Source of the DNA: Panopea generosa
Taxonomy: Eukaryota; Mollusca; Bivalvia; Adapedonta; Hiatellidae
NCBI GenBank assembly: GCA_029582155.1
Contig: CM055895.1
Span: forward strand, 62,163,078 to 62,227,077
DNA: 64,000 nucleotides
Direction of reading: 5' to 3'
A program made the translations under genes and the position numbers. Numbering within the stretch: position 1 is the stretch's first letter; each line of letters opens with the position of its first letter. The notes under the pieces are model-generated. The model did no database searches. It had not been told where the DNA came from and was given only the letters and a program-made list of their open reading frames with translations. Below are positions 46,995 through 58,204 of this stretch, piece after piece.

Positions 46995-47300
46995 TTTATG
47001 CTTGAAAAATGTCCATCCTTGTGATACAAAGTCCCGCTTGCGGCAAAGATAAACACGCCGTTCAAAGTAATACCACACTATATATGTCATGTGAATGGTT
47101 AAGCTCCAGTTATAATACGATCTCGTCACCGGCATACTTTATTGGATACAAAACAAGACAAGACAGTTTGCCTACGGGAATTATATCATTTGTCTTTTTG
47201 ATTTTGCAAGCGATAAATAGATTGAACGCTGAGTCTGGTTGCAGAAGAACTACAAAGGATGATGGATCGTTATATTGACGATCGTTGATGTGTCTGTCAG
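46995..47300 (+). repeat. dispersed repeat F, copy 4
   Basis: GCCGTTCAAAGTAATACCAC, ACAAAACAAGACAAGACAGT, CCTACGGGAATTATATCATT, GCAAGCGATAAATAGATTGA and CGCTGAGTCTGGTTGCAGAA align with 31455-31720, 21930-22030 and 35765-35905. Overlapping frames on both strands (47009-47278, 47110-47331) lie inside the repeat and are not taken as genes. Confidence 0.72.
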
Positions 47301-48009
47301 TCCAAAGGTAAAACGGGAGAATATAGGACACCCGGGATTTTCCGGACGATTTGAAAACAGCATTCTACGTGTACTACACTTGTTTTCAAACTTGATCAAA
47401 GCAGACGCAATACATTAGCACAACCCGAGAAACACACGACTGTTTATATACCGTGACAATATGGGAAGACGAATGTGATTGGAAGATAGTTATTCACATA
47501 AACATGTTTCCCCTCACGTTTTCGACGAAAGAGAGCAGATGCAAGTTTTATATCGCATTTTCAACACGAAACAGAAATATTAATTAAAACTAGTTTAACA
47601 GTTATAAATTTTGCGTCTATTGGATGAAATTATTTCTGTTCAATAAGCAATTGTGTAAATATTTCAATAGATTAAACAACAATTTGAAGGGAAATAAAAG
47701 TGTCAGATGAATAATTCAATGGGCTGTCCGATGAACCCCACATGAGGTTTTCATGTCCAGTATACACCACAAACGTCCGATCTATGCGACGGTGTTTATA
47801 GAAAACAGTTGACTGGTACGTGTTAATCTAATTTTACGACCTTTACCACTACAAATTATCGGACATGAACATTTCTGTCGAAAATGCAAGAGTTAACCCG
47901 AATTTCATTACACTTAGCCGAGCAAGACAGCCACCAATCCTAGGATGTCCGATATTGTACTCCACCCGTTATTTACAATTTAATTTACAACTGGTATTTT
48001 AGATGGATT
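47301..48009. other. nothing recognised
   Basis: No coding or repeat feature could be supported ahead of the LINE relic. Confidence 0.35.
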
Positions 48010-48560
48010 TATCGAATTAAACACGATAAATCAGCTTACATATATTTACCATATCTTTTGCAAGGCTCTAGATGATGGTAAAAAGATTCGAACTGTATTT
48101 TGTGATATATCTTAAGCTTTCGACCGCATTTGGCATAAAAGACTTTCAAACTTGAACGCAGTGGTATGTCTGCCTCTCTTCTTCTTTGATTCAAGGATTA
48201 TTTAGCCGGCAGAACACAATGTGTAGTCCTTTCCTGGTCCTCGTCTGACACAGTTCCAATATCGGCTGGTGTTCTTCAAGGCTCAATTCTTGGTCAATTA
48301 TTGTTTCTTGTTTACCTCAACGTTATTGTTTCTGAAATTGACTCGCGATTCGCTTCTTTGCTGACGACAAACCCTCTATGTCAATGTCGATTACCCTCAA
48401 CATGATGCTCTCCATCTCAATTCTGACCTAAAAAACATGAAGAACTGGGCTTCAACCTGGCTAGTAACTTTTAATCCTGCTAAAACTGAATATTTACTTA
48501 TTTCTCGCATACACGTAAACCACCTTTCTACTTCCGCCGTCTCTATAAACATATACAATT
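48010..48560 (+). pseudogene. CR1-type LINE reverse transcriptase relic
   Basis: Translated across several frames this gives RT palm pieces in order: ALDDGKKIRTVFCDIS-stop-AFDRIWHK (motif A, with the expected Lys codon now TAA at 48113-48115), then GVLQGSILGQLLFLVYLN (motif B), a frameshifted ADD region (motif C), then HLNSDLKNMKNWASTWLVTF and NPAKTEYLLISR. It is the same clade as the minus-strand LINE at 54.6-57.9 kb, whose motif A reads FCDISKAFDRVWHK. Endonuclease and C-terminus are missing. Multiple stops and frameshifts make it inactive. Confidence 0.85.
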
Positions 48561-49671
48561 TCAATTAAATGTTTAATTGTTACTAGCGCTCGAGAGTGTA
48601 ACACGCTTATAGCATACATGTAAATGCGTATATTTATCATTCAATATGATGGTGCAAATATCCATACATAATCAATATCGTTCTTAAGAAATTATTTTAC
48701 TAATAATCATATCATATTTCTGTGTTTATGAAATATAAGCAACTTATAATTCCCACATCTTCAATGTAAATGCTTTTTAAATCCACCTGTACTGGTCGCG
48801 CTCTCAGCGCTTAATGACTGATTACCGCCAATTCTATTCACGTTACTTAAAAACACATTATTTATAGTCCTGACAGATTGGTTGCGTCAATGGGCACGTC
48901 GGTATATAAGTAACTTTGCTTCGTGGTTATTATGTCACAGAAATGGCACACATGCGCAGTTTTCGGCTGAGTATCTGTCCATATTTTACTTACAATAACC
49001 GAATTGTTCAAAGACTTCCTGCTCGAGGCATACGTCCAAACAATAGCTGGCTCGACAACAGTTTGCAATGCCATGAATCGCTCAAATACACATTCAGTAC
49101 TCATTATAACAATGTTTATTTTCACACAACTGTACAGAATTATTCACCCTTTTTTCCAGCTTTTGTTTGGAAATATACCAGATTCAATATAATTAATTAT
49201 GAAATTTGTCAGTTTATACATATTGAGAACCTTTAAAATATCAGGTATAAAACCTCTTTGTTTATTATCAGATCTAGTAACATACATGGACAGACAGCTG
49301 TTAAAGATGCGTTTTGATAGGATATCGTGTGGTAAGGTACAATTTCTGAGCTAAGTAAAAACAGGATGTTCCGTAGTAGTTGTTGGGTCATTGGCCGATT
49401 ATGTGCAACAATTATAAGAGATGGGTTACGAAAATGACATAATTAACATGAATAGTTTATATTTATGAGCAACAAAATGGCCATTGCTTCAAGATAAAAT
49501 AGAGTAATACATGATATTATACAGTAAACAACTGGGGTGTCATAAGCAATATGAAATGAGTGCACATAGCAGAGTGAAGTTTGGCAAATATGGATTACAA
49601 TTGTGAAGCCATGAAAAATTTATCTAGAAAACACATGAGATATATTGAATTGTAACTACGTACTTGACTCT
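48561..49671. other. nothing recognised
   Basis: Overlapping frames at 48862-49236 on both strands have no recognisable domains. No repeat was assigned. Confidence 0.35.
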
Positions 49672-50985
49672 ATGAACCCTGGGAACAGACATTCACAAAG
49701 ACAACTATTTAACATTTAGTCACAATCATTTAAATAAAAATGATTTATACACCGATCACTATGCGCTGCTAAGACTGCGATATACTTCAGTACCGGGAAC
49801 AGACATTCACAAAGACAACTATTTATCATAAAAAAGGCTGTATACGGCGATCACTATACGCTGCTAAGACCGCGATATACTGTCTTCACTTGAATCCCGG
49901 GAACAGACATTCACAAAGACAGCTATTAATCATAAAAAAAGGATGTAAACGCTGATCACTATACGCTGCTAAGACCGCGATATACTGTCTTCACTTGAAT
50001 CCCGGGAACAGACAATCACAAAGACAGCTATTAATCATAAAAAAATGCTGTATACGCCGATCACTATACGCTGCTTAGACCGCGATATACTGTCTTCACT
50101 TGAATCCCGGGAACAGACATTCACAAAGACAGCTATTAATCATAAAAAATGCTGTATACGCCGATCACTATACGCTGCTTAGACCGCGATATACTGTCTT
50201 CACTTGAATCCCGGGAACAGATATTTACAAAGACAGTTACTAATCATAAAAAAATGCTTTATACGCCGATCACTATACGCTGCTTAGACCGCGCTATACA
50301 GTCTTCACTTGAATCCCGGGAACAGACATTCACAAAGACAGCTATTAATCATAAAACATGCTGTATGTGCCGATAACTGTACGCTGCTAAGACCGCGATA
50401 TACGTCTTCAATTGAATCCCGGGAACAGACATTCACAAAGACAGCTATTAATCATAAAAAATGCTGTATACGCCGATCACTATACGCTGCAAAGACCGGG
50501 ATATACTGTCTTCACTTGAATTCCGGGAACATACATTCACAAAGACAGCTATTAATCATAAAAAATGCTGTAAACGCCGATCATCATACGCTGCTTAGAC
50601 TGCGATATACTGTCTTCACTTGAATCCCAGGAACAGACATTCACAAAGACAGCTATTTATCATAAAAATGCTGTATACGCCGATCACTATACGCTGCATA
50701 GACTGCGATATACTGTATTCACTTGAATCCCGGGAATAGACATTCACAAAGACAGCTATTAATCATAAAACATGCTGTATGCGCCGATCACTTTACGCTT
50801 CTAAGACCGCGATATACGTCTTCACTTGAATCCCGGGAATAGACATTCACAAAGACAGCTATTAATCATAAAAAATGCTGTATACGCCGATCACTAAACG
50901 CTGCTAAGACCGCGATATACTGTCTTCACTTGAATCCCGGGAACATACATTCACAAAGACAGCTATTAATCATAAAAAATGCTGT
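49672..50985 (+). repeat. 104-bp satellite, about 13 units
   Basis: The unit includes GCTGTATACGCCGATCACTA, TACGCTGCTAAGACCGCGAT, ACTGTCTTCACTTGAATCCC, GGGAACAGACATTCACAAAG and ACAGCTATTAATCATAAAAA, at about 103-105 bp spacing. The unit is more GC-rich than its surroundings. First and last units are more diverged. Open frames inside it (50149-50376, 50309-50623) are by-products of repetition. It runs directly into the mariner relic. Confidence 0.95.
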
Positions 50986-50999
50986 AATGGCCTCAAAAA

Positions 51000-51289
51000 T
51001 GTTAACAAATATTGAATATTTTATTTTTAAAAACTGGCGAATAACCCTGCCAGACATTGTTAATAGATTTGTCATTGCAACAGGTTCCGTATTTACGATC
51101 GTGCGTGATACCCTTGGTATGAGCAAGACAAATGCCCAATGGTTGTCAAACCAATTGTCACCTGGCCATGAGGCACACACTATCATAACTTGGTGTGAAA
51201 CATGGATTTATCATTCAGAGCCTGAATGTTTTGTTCAAGCTAAACTATGTTCCAAAATGTCACCGTGTAAGACCAATACTTCGAATTAA
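51000..51289 (+). pseudogene. mariner-family transposase relic
   Basis: In one frame the sequence reads a helix-turn-helix part (LPDIVNRFVIATGSVFTI, then VRDTLGMSKTNAQWLSNQLS) followed at once by WCETWIYHSEPE and a KMSPCKT stretch. In mariner transposases the second helix-turn-helix ends in LGMxKVxARWVPRxL, and the first catalytic Asp lies in the DETWIxHxxPE block. Here that Asp is Cys and the residues between the two blocks are mostly deleted. The protein stops at 51287-51289 before the other catalytic residues. It is a dead fragment. Inverted repeats were not found. Confidence 0.7.
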
Positions 51290-51779
51290 GAACGTGGTCC
51301 TATAATTTGGCGATACCCCTGCCCATACTGCTTCCAAAAAATTGCACCTATTGCAGATATACACAAGTAGGAAGTATTCAATTATTGTACCTACCCCTGA
51401 TCCATCTCCATATGGTTATTAGTTTTCAGAACCAAAGGAAATGCTTGATGCAAACAAGTACCTTTAAAAATAACACTGATTCGGGCCGTTAATTAGTACC
51501 TCGATATAGGCCTTCGTCTTGGGTCACTGACGGAAGCAATCACACCGTTGGGGGAAATGTATACTTAAAGAAGGAGAATACTTTGAGAAGAGTGAAACAA
51601 ATAAATTTCGAACTTGTTCTTAACAAAATGACTGGGTATGTGCAAAATGATCGTCAATTGTACTATAGTTATACGCGATTACTGTCGGACATATTGTATG
51701 AATGGTAAAAGCATAACATTACTGTATCCAACAAAATGACAATTAAACTTTAAATTAACGGACGTTGAAACAGTTTTAA
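51290..51779. other. nothing recognised
   Basis: This stretch may include further decayed transposon sequence, but nothing could be aligned by eye. Confidence 0.3.
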
Positions 51780-52250
51780 TAATAAAGTATGCAACCTTAA
51801 TGGAAACAAATAATGAGACAAAAACGAAAAAACAAAATGACAATGACAGCGAGATGATTAATCGATTACAATAGCGAACAATTTATCTGACTTAATAATT
51901 AACAATGTAATCTGCATTGTAAATTATGTCTAGTTGAAAGCACGTGTCACATAAAATATTGGCTGAATTGTCTTGGTCTTCATGTAACCAATATAGTCAA
52001 CATTAACATATATGTATAGATTATCTCTTATTTATTTTACGAAAGTAGCTAAAATGCTTCTAGCTAAAACCGGGATAATCAATTAATTACAATAACAGAC
52101 ACATGATCTCATTTAATAATTAACGATGTAACCTTCATAGTATAGTATTTCAAGTTGAAATCACGTGTCACATAAAACGTGATTGAATTAAATCGAGCTC
52201 GCAGTAAACAATGGATATTAACGCATGTCTATCTATTACTAGTATTTTAC
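51780..52250 (+). repeat. dispersed repeat G, two adjacent copies
   Basis: AGCACGTGTCACATAAAATA (about 51940) and AATCACGTGTCACATAAAAC (about 52160) lie in two consecutive related segments, each preceded by an ATGTAA(TC)C.TCAT block and followed by a TTGAATT...GTAAACAAT-type block. They align with 23490-23790. Confidence 0.65.
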
Positions 52251-52849
52251 AATACAGAAGTGTATTAAAGTAGAATTGAACATTTTTGATATATTCGAGT
52301 AAAAGTTTAAATTTAATTTAGTAAGAATATAAGTGATATAACGTTTTATCATACAACTGTACATAAAATATAACATTGTATATACAATTGACTTTCAGAA
52401 TTTGTTTGTTTTCGTTGTTATACATTGTAGGTCAGTTCATTGATAGCGGTTTTAAAATTCACTTTCGATTGGGGTAAGATTCATTGTCCAAAATCTGAAG
52501 AAAATGGTACATATTTGCTTAAAAGTATGTTGACCGGCGGGAAACGTAGCAGTTGAATTATACAGCCATCATACCAACATAAAAAGCATGAAATATAATA
52601 CTTATACTATCTACATGTACACACATACAGAACAACAAACAGATCACAGGTCACCAACCTTTGTGAAATGTCAGTAGTAGAACACCACTAGGAAGCTCCA
52701 GCCTAGTTTAAACTTACGTTCAGTAAAATGACCATTTCACATAACAGATGTTTTCTAACCGTTGCGTGTATTTCCTTGGTTTTGTTAACATCGTACCCTT
52801 TAGTCTATGTGTGTCTAATTGTTATCACCATTGCTGAAGTACGCGAAAC
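52251..52849. other. nothing recognised
   Basis: No feature was seen between repeat G and the start of LINE coding similarity. Confidence 0.35.
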
Positions 52850-53861
52850 AGGAAGGGCGACGCGCATGGATAAGTTACGACACCCTATACATTGACGGGA
52901 AACCGATCAAGGGTGACTAGGGAAACGCAGAGAATGAACTCAAGATACTAGTTCGGAATTGTTATCGACTGAGTGATCTTAAGAATGAGAATGCTGATTT
53001 CGTAAATATTTTGTGTAAAAACGATATTATACTATTATCAGAATCGTGGACTTCAGAGGACAGAGATATTGACCTTCCAGATTATAAATGCTATAACTTT
53101 TTCAGGAAAGTCAGACACAAGAGGGCAAAGCGTAATAGTCGTGATATTGCTATTCATACGGAAAACATTATAAAAACAGGTGTATCAATTATACGAAATC
53201 ATAACGATACAATTATTTGGTTAAAGTTAGATAAAGATTTCTTTTGTAGCGATTACGATACTTATGTATGTGGTGTGTATATGTGGGGAGATGAATCGCC
53301 GGCGGCAAATATATTTGATGCCGATTTATTTGAATTACTGCAAAACGATGTTCACGACTTTGAGTCACTAAGTGACTGTAATGCACTAGTGTCGAACAGA
53401 AACGATTACATTTTATGCTATAATATTGTAGAAGATTTAGACTCGTTAGATTACATACCGGATAATCCATTGCAGCGATCATCACAAGATACCGTTATTA
53501 ACTCTCAGGGATATAAATTATTAGATTTGTGTAAAGCTACCTCATTAAGAATAGCCGATGGTAGAATAGGTTGTGACTTTGGTAATGGCTCCAATACATA
53601 TGTTAACAGGCACAGATGTAGTGTTATAGATTATCTTTTAGTTTTAAAGGGAATGCAATGTTCGAACAGTGAGCAATTTCAAAGCTGAGAATTTCAATGA
53701 GTTCAGCAACCACGCGCCGTTATCATTTACAATTAAATGCCCGGCTATTCTTGACAGTGAACATTGCGCAAAGTTTGCGGAAAGTACCAAATGGGAAAAT
53801 GAACATATAGATGCCTTTCGCAGAGGAATAATAAGCAAATTACCACAGTTCAATACGTTTT
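52850..53861 (+). pseudogene. decayed plus-strand LINE, endonuclease part (5' half)
   Basis: An apurinic-endonuclease-type domain is recognisable: NDIILLSESWTSEDRDI (catalytic Glu in the ESWT block), a WLKLDKDFF strand, VCGVYMWGDESPA, a damaged GDxN-type block (LSDCNALVSNRNDYI), then SVIDYLL. After a frameshift near 53650 it continues with FNEFSNHAPLSF, the SDHxPL-type catalytic block with Asp changed to Asn. The longest frame is 53011-53688. The coding sequence is cut at 53861 by an inserted element and resumes at 59212. Clade was not determined; the endonuclease and the C-terminal knuckle place it among APE-type LINEs. Confidence 0.82.
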
Positions 53862-54067
53862 ATGCTCCCCCAAAGGGGGGCGCATATAGTCGCCGCTTCG
53901 TCCATGCGTGCGTGCGTCCGTCCGACCGTGCGTCCCCAAGTTCTTGTCCGGGCTATTTCTTTACAACCTCTAATTGGAATTTTATGAAACTTGCTAGGAT
54001 GTATCATTACCAAATACAGATGCGTATACTGTCTTTCTGTTCCGGTTCGATGATTTTCACGGAGTTA
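53862..54067 (+). mobile_element. inserted repeat element, left part
   Basis: It starts ATGCTCCCCCAAAGGGGGGC, continues CGCATATAGTCGCCGCTTCG and a (GCGT/CCGT)n run (about 53900-53936). Then comes one copy of a ~157-bp unit (TTCTTGTCCGGGCTATTTCT ... GATTTTCACGGAGTTA). The first nine bases are the reverse complement of GGGGAGCAT at 59203-59211, suggesting short inverted ends. It interrupts the LINE and is itself interrupted by the CR1-like LINE. Confidence 0.7.
54053..54067 (+). repeat. flanking duplication of the CR1-like LINE, left copy
   Basis: ATTTTCACGGAGTTA is repeated exactly at 58666-58680. Because the element end itself may contribute the first bases, the true duplication could be 9-15 bp. 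Confidence 0.8.
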
Positions 54068-54383
54068 GTTTAAACAATATTTTATTCACATAAGTACATA
54101 TATTTAGCATACATTTAACAATAAAGTCATACGTTTAACGAATTATGTGGAAAGGATACAGAAAAAAAGCTTTAGAAGCTTGTGTAAATCTGCTTAAATA
54201 ACAGTTATTTTACATTTCTTATAAACTTTATCATATTGTTCCGAAATAAATTCAATTTGGCCAAATGTGCAAAAATTGGTTAAAGAAATAATGGTTTATT
54301 CAGAATATTTCAAAAACTAAAAAAGAGACTATTGGTTGAAGAGAAGGAAAGAAAGAAAGAGACTCCACTGATTTTATTTTCTT

Positions 54384-54401
54384 TATCGGTTCATTCCGAT
54401 A
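54384..54401 (-). other. perfect stem-loop in LINE 3' UTR
   Basis: TATCGG-AATGAA-CCGATA (minus strand) is followed by AAAGAAAATAAAAT. Stem-loops near the RNA 3' end serve as RT recognition signals in some LINEs. This one is about 320 bp from the inferred 3' end, so its role is uncertain. Confidence 0.6.
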
Positions 54402-54616
54402 CAGGGGATAGGTATTTTCCAAGTTTATGTTTATCAATCCAATCCATTCATTACCAATTGTTTCTTACTATCCAAGATCAAATAGAGGCGTGTTGTTATA
54501 ATTAAGTAGGAAAAAAAACATAACAAGTCATTATCTATTTAACTGTGTGCGATATTCAAAACGTTTGGTCTTTATAATATAATTTTGAACTGTCATGAAA
54601 ATCGAGTTGTTGTGAG

Positions 54617-55885
54617 TTAATGTAAGATTTTCATTACCATACAGAAGATCAGATCATTCAAGGAAGGATCATGTGGATAAGCTAATTTTATTTCAGTCAT
54701 CATTCTTTGTCTATATTGGTGAAATAGTCTGCACCTGAATAAATAATGATATGTGTCCTCAATTTCACCACAAAGACAATTTGGACTTGCAACTATGTTT
54801 TTATTGAATAAATGTTGATTCAAGTTACTGCAATTTGTACGAAGTCGTGTATGATATATTTGGGCAGTTCGGTTTCCTGTATAATAATGATTTGGAACCT
54901 TTTGTTTATTAGAGTTGATATTTGATTTGAATATATTAAGGGAAGGCGACTCTCTTATGAGGTGAGGAAGAGAATTCCATTCACGCACAGCAGACGGTAA
55001 GAATGAGTTAAAATATAATTGAGTATTACATGAAAACGTCCTAAGGTCTTGTGCATTTCGAATGTTATAACCAACAAGATTCCCAACATTTTCAGGTAAG
55101 AGTGAACATAGGTACGAAGGAGATAGTCCATTATGCATTTTGTAATAAAGGATAAGTTTGTGTTTTTGTCTTCTTGTTTTTAAGGATTCCCAACAGGTCT
55201 CTTTGTACAGAGCTGATATAGAAACAAGTTTTGTTGCTCCCGTTACTATTCTTGCTGCTTCCAACTGAATCTTTTCTATTTCATTAACTTCATACAAAGT
55301 GCAATTATCCCAGACAATGTTAGCATATTCTAGAATTGGACGTATAAAAGTAGTATATATAATCTCAAGTGATTTTCTATCTAATTGAAATTTTAAAAGT
55401 CGCATAATGTTTATTCTTTTCCATGCCTTTTCTTTTATGTATTGAATGTGTTCATGCCATGATCCATTATTTGAAAAAGTAAGGCCCAGATGTTTATGAG
55501 TAATAACTTCTTGTATAACAGTTTGATTCATAGAAATATTTGGATGTATCGGTTTGTTGATTTTACGGGTAATAACCATCGATTCTGTTTTATTTGGATT
55601 AAAATTAACAAGCCATTTATCAGCCCAGTTGTGAATTTTTCTGAGATCAGAATTTAACATAGAAGCGGCAAGATCTGGTGATTCTACTATAATAAAAAGA
55701 CTAGTATCATCAGCAAATAATTTTATGGATGAGCTTATATTTTCTACAATATCATTTATATAGACAAGGAACAACAGAGGCCCTAGGATAGATCCCTGGG
55801 GTATCCCGGCTTTCAAACTAGACATATCGGATGTACAGCCGGATACGACAACACATTGATAACGATTTTCTAGGTAATTAGTTAA
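54617..55885 (-). pseudogene. CR1-like LINE ORF, part 2: RT motifs B-E, thumb and C-terminus
   Basis: This is the same reading frame as 55886-57880, separated from it only by one TAG codon. It begins LTNYLENRYQCVVVSG just after the stop. It then has motif B (GIPQGSILGPLLFLVYINDI), motif C (LFADDTSLF, the catalytic Asp pair), WLVNFNPNKTE, and a thumb/connector region with AARIVTGATKL. The C-terminal knuckle is CLCGEIEDTYHYLFRC. The first Met after the stop is at 55825, which would leave RT motif A outside any separately translated product. Full activity would need both halves in one chain. Confidence 0.88.
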
Positions 55886-57880
55886 CTATGATAGGAGAGT
55901 TCCTGTTATTCCAACAGCATTTAGTTTAATAAGGAGTCCCTTGTGCCAAACCCTGTCAAAAGCTTTAGATATATCACAAAAGACTGTACGTATTTCTTTA
56001 CCTTCATCCAGGGCCTTACAAAAGGTATTGTATATATCAACTAACTGGTTAACAGTTGAATCGTTCGGGACAAAGCCAGACTGAAGTGCTGTTATAATGT
56101 TATGTCTAGTGAAAAAGTTAAATATATGTTTATGAATAATTTTTTCCATAACCTTTTCAATGCAACAAAGAAGAGAAATAGGACGATAATTTGATACATC
56201 GGAAGGGTCGTTTTTTTTAAAAATTGCACTAACATTTGCAGTTTTCCATAATTTTGGAACAGTACATGTTTGAATGGATCTGTTGAAAAGATTACAAAGT
56301 GGAACAGATAATTCATGTGAAAGCTCTTTGAGTATATAATTATTTATAGAGTCTGGGCCAGATGCCTTTCCCAGTTTTAGCATTTGAAGAGTAGATTTAA
56401 CCTCTAATGGTGTAATTTTAATAGTATTTAATTGAGGTCTTGTTTGACAAATAGGAATATCAGGTAAGGCTTTGTGTTCATCGTTAAGAAAAGTTTGGGA
56501 TGTGAAGAACTCGTTTAAAATGTTAGCCTTTTCGTAGTCGTCAGTGTATATGTCGTTTCTTTTTAATGTTAGGATTGAATTTGATTGGTTTTTTGGTTTG
56601 ATAAAAGTTTTTAGTGTTTTCCACCAATCTGAGCTTGAGATATTCTGAGTTTTGAGTTTGTGTGCAAGTTTGTTAAAATATTCGTTTTTACTATTTCGTA
56701 CTAATAATGTGACTTCGTTGCGTATTTTTCTGTAAATTAGCCAATTATTTTCTATGTTTGTCTTTTTTGCTTTGTCATAAATTCGTTTTCTCAGTCGCAT
56801 TTTCTTTCTTATTTCATTATGAAGCCATGGAGGGTCAGACGGTCTAATATTCACAATTTTTGACGGTATCGTTTCTTCAGATAATGATTTTATGGCATTA
56901 GACATGTTTAGGGCATAAATATCAATATCACTATCAAAGTTCCAATCATAACGTGATGCATTTTGTTTTAAAAGAGGGTAATTTCCTTCCTTATATTTCC
57001 ATATTTTACGCTTAAAGCAATAGGTATTTGATTTAGTATACTTTAGAATACAAAATACTGGACAATGATAACGTACATTCTGGTCTAAAAAAGGTTCACC
57101 TACACCGCAGTGGATAACGCAAATCGGATTTGATACAAGGAATAAATCAATAAGTGAAGATGCATTTTCGGTAAAATGGGTGTGTTCAGTAACCATTTGA
57201 GTTAAATTATACTGTTGTGATATGTTTATTATTTTACTGTTTGATTGTTGGTTGAGTGTATTCAAATTGAAGTCACCGGTTATTATTATGTCGGATATGG
57301 TAGTGTCGTATGCAAGACCAATAGAATCGTCTATAGATGAAAGAATAGCGGCAGACGAGTTCGGTGGTCTATAAAATGTACCAAACAAAATGATTTTATT
57401 TTTTAGGCGAATTTCTAACCAAATGCATTCAATATCAGGTATATCTAGATCATATCTTCTTATCGCATGTAGTCTGTTATTTATATATACAAGAATTCCC
57501 CCATGAGCGTCAAAACGTCTGTCATTACGAAACGGTATATGGTAGTTGTCGTAGATAATGTCATTTGTATCAGTAGTTGGACTAAGCCACGTTTCTGTAA
57601 ATGCTAAAATATCAAAGTGTTTTAGATCAGCATAGAGTATGTTTTTTTTCTGTAAAAAGCTCTGTACGTTGTAATGGACAAGGGAAATGTTGGATTGTTT
57701 AGTGAGATCAGATATATTAAAGGGACCAGGATTTTTCTCAATATCACCTGATAAATAAAGTAGCAGTTTAAGCCATGTGTATAATTCAAAATAAGTAAAA
57801 CATTTAAGGCCTTTGGATTTAGCCTGTATAATGCAAAATATACCTATCCTCACCCTATATACAGAAATATCTATAGCCAT
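55886..57880 (-). pseudogene. CR1-like LINE ORF, part 1: 2A-like peptide, endonuclease, RT motifs 0-A
   Basis: This part has 664 codons. Residues 45-53 are GDIEKNPGP, a 2A-like ribosome-skipping motif, preceded by a leucine-rich LLLYLS stretch. The APE endonuclease follows: SLVHYNVQS, FTETWLS (catalytic Glu), GGILVYI, LFGTFYRPPNS, IITGDFN, SSLIDLFLV and RYHCPV, where other elements have SDHxP. RT begins around residue 500: LGKASGPDSINNYIL, VSNYRPISLL, LQSGFVP and motif A FCDISKAFDRVWH (catalytic Asp). A TAG at 55886-55888 falls just after GITGTLLS, where related elements usually have Trp, so a single TGG-to-TAG change explains it. Confidence 0.9.
57722..57748 (-). other. 2A-like peptide coding site
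   Basis: It codes for GDIEKNPGP, matching the D(V/I)ExNPGP consensus. In 2A peptides the nascent chain separates between the last Gly and Pro. Here that would release a 52-residue N-terminal peptide ahead of the endonuclease. 2A-like motifs are known at the N-terminus of some CR1-type LINEs of invertebrates. Confidence 0.85.
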
Positions 57881-58204
57881 TATGTTATACCATCAAACGC
57901 ATATAAGGTAAAGAGTGATCTGCATCGAAAAGACCCGATAAATAAAGTAGAGTCAGTGAAGTAAGTTACAAGAAAAGGGGGAAATAAAAAGCTTGCGAGA
58001 AGAAAAAAGAATAAAGAAAATGTCACTTCTTCATCCATTGTATGAGAAGATATAGGAGTGAATGAATTACACAAATCATTTCAAATAGTTGGATACATGT
58101 AGACAGAACATCTTTCTAAATGCATAACACCGGATATGATTTTACAAAAATCAAGACTTATACAGTAAATATCAAAAGAAAGAAATAGTTGGAAAAGCAA
58201 GATA

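Noticed and set aside
50149..50623. Open frames inside the 104-bp satellite
   Set aside because: They repeat the satellite sequence and end with it, with no independent coding evidence.
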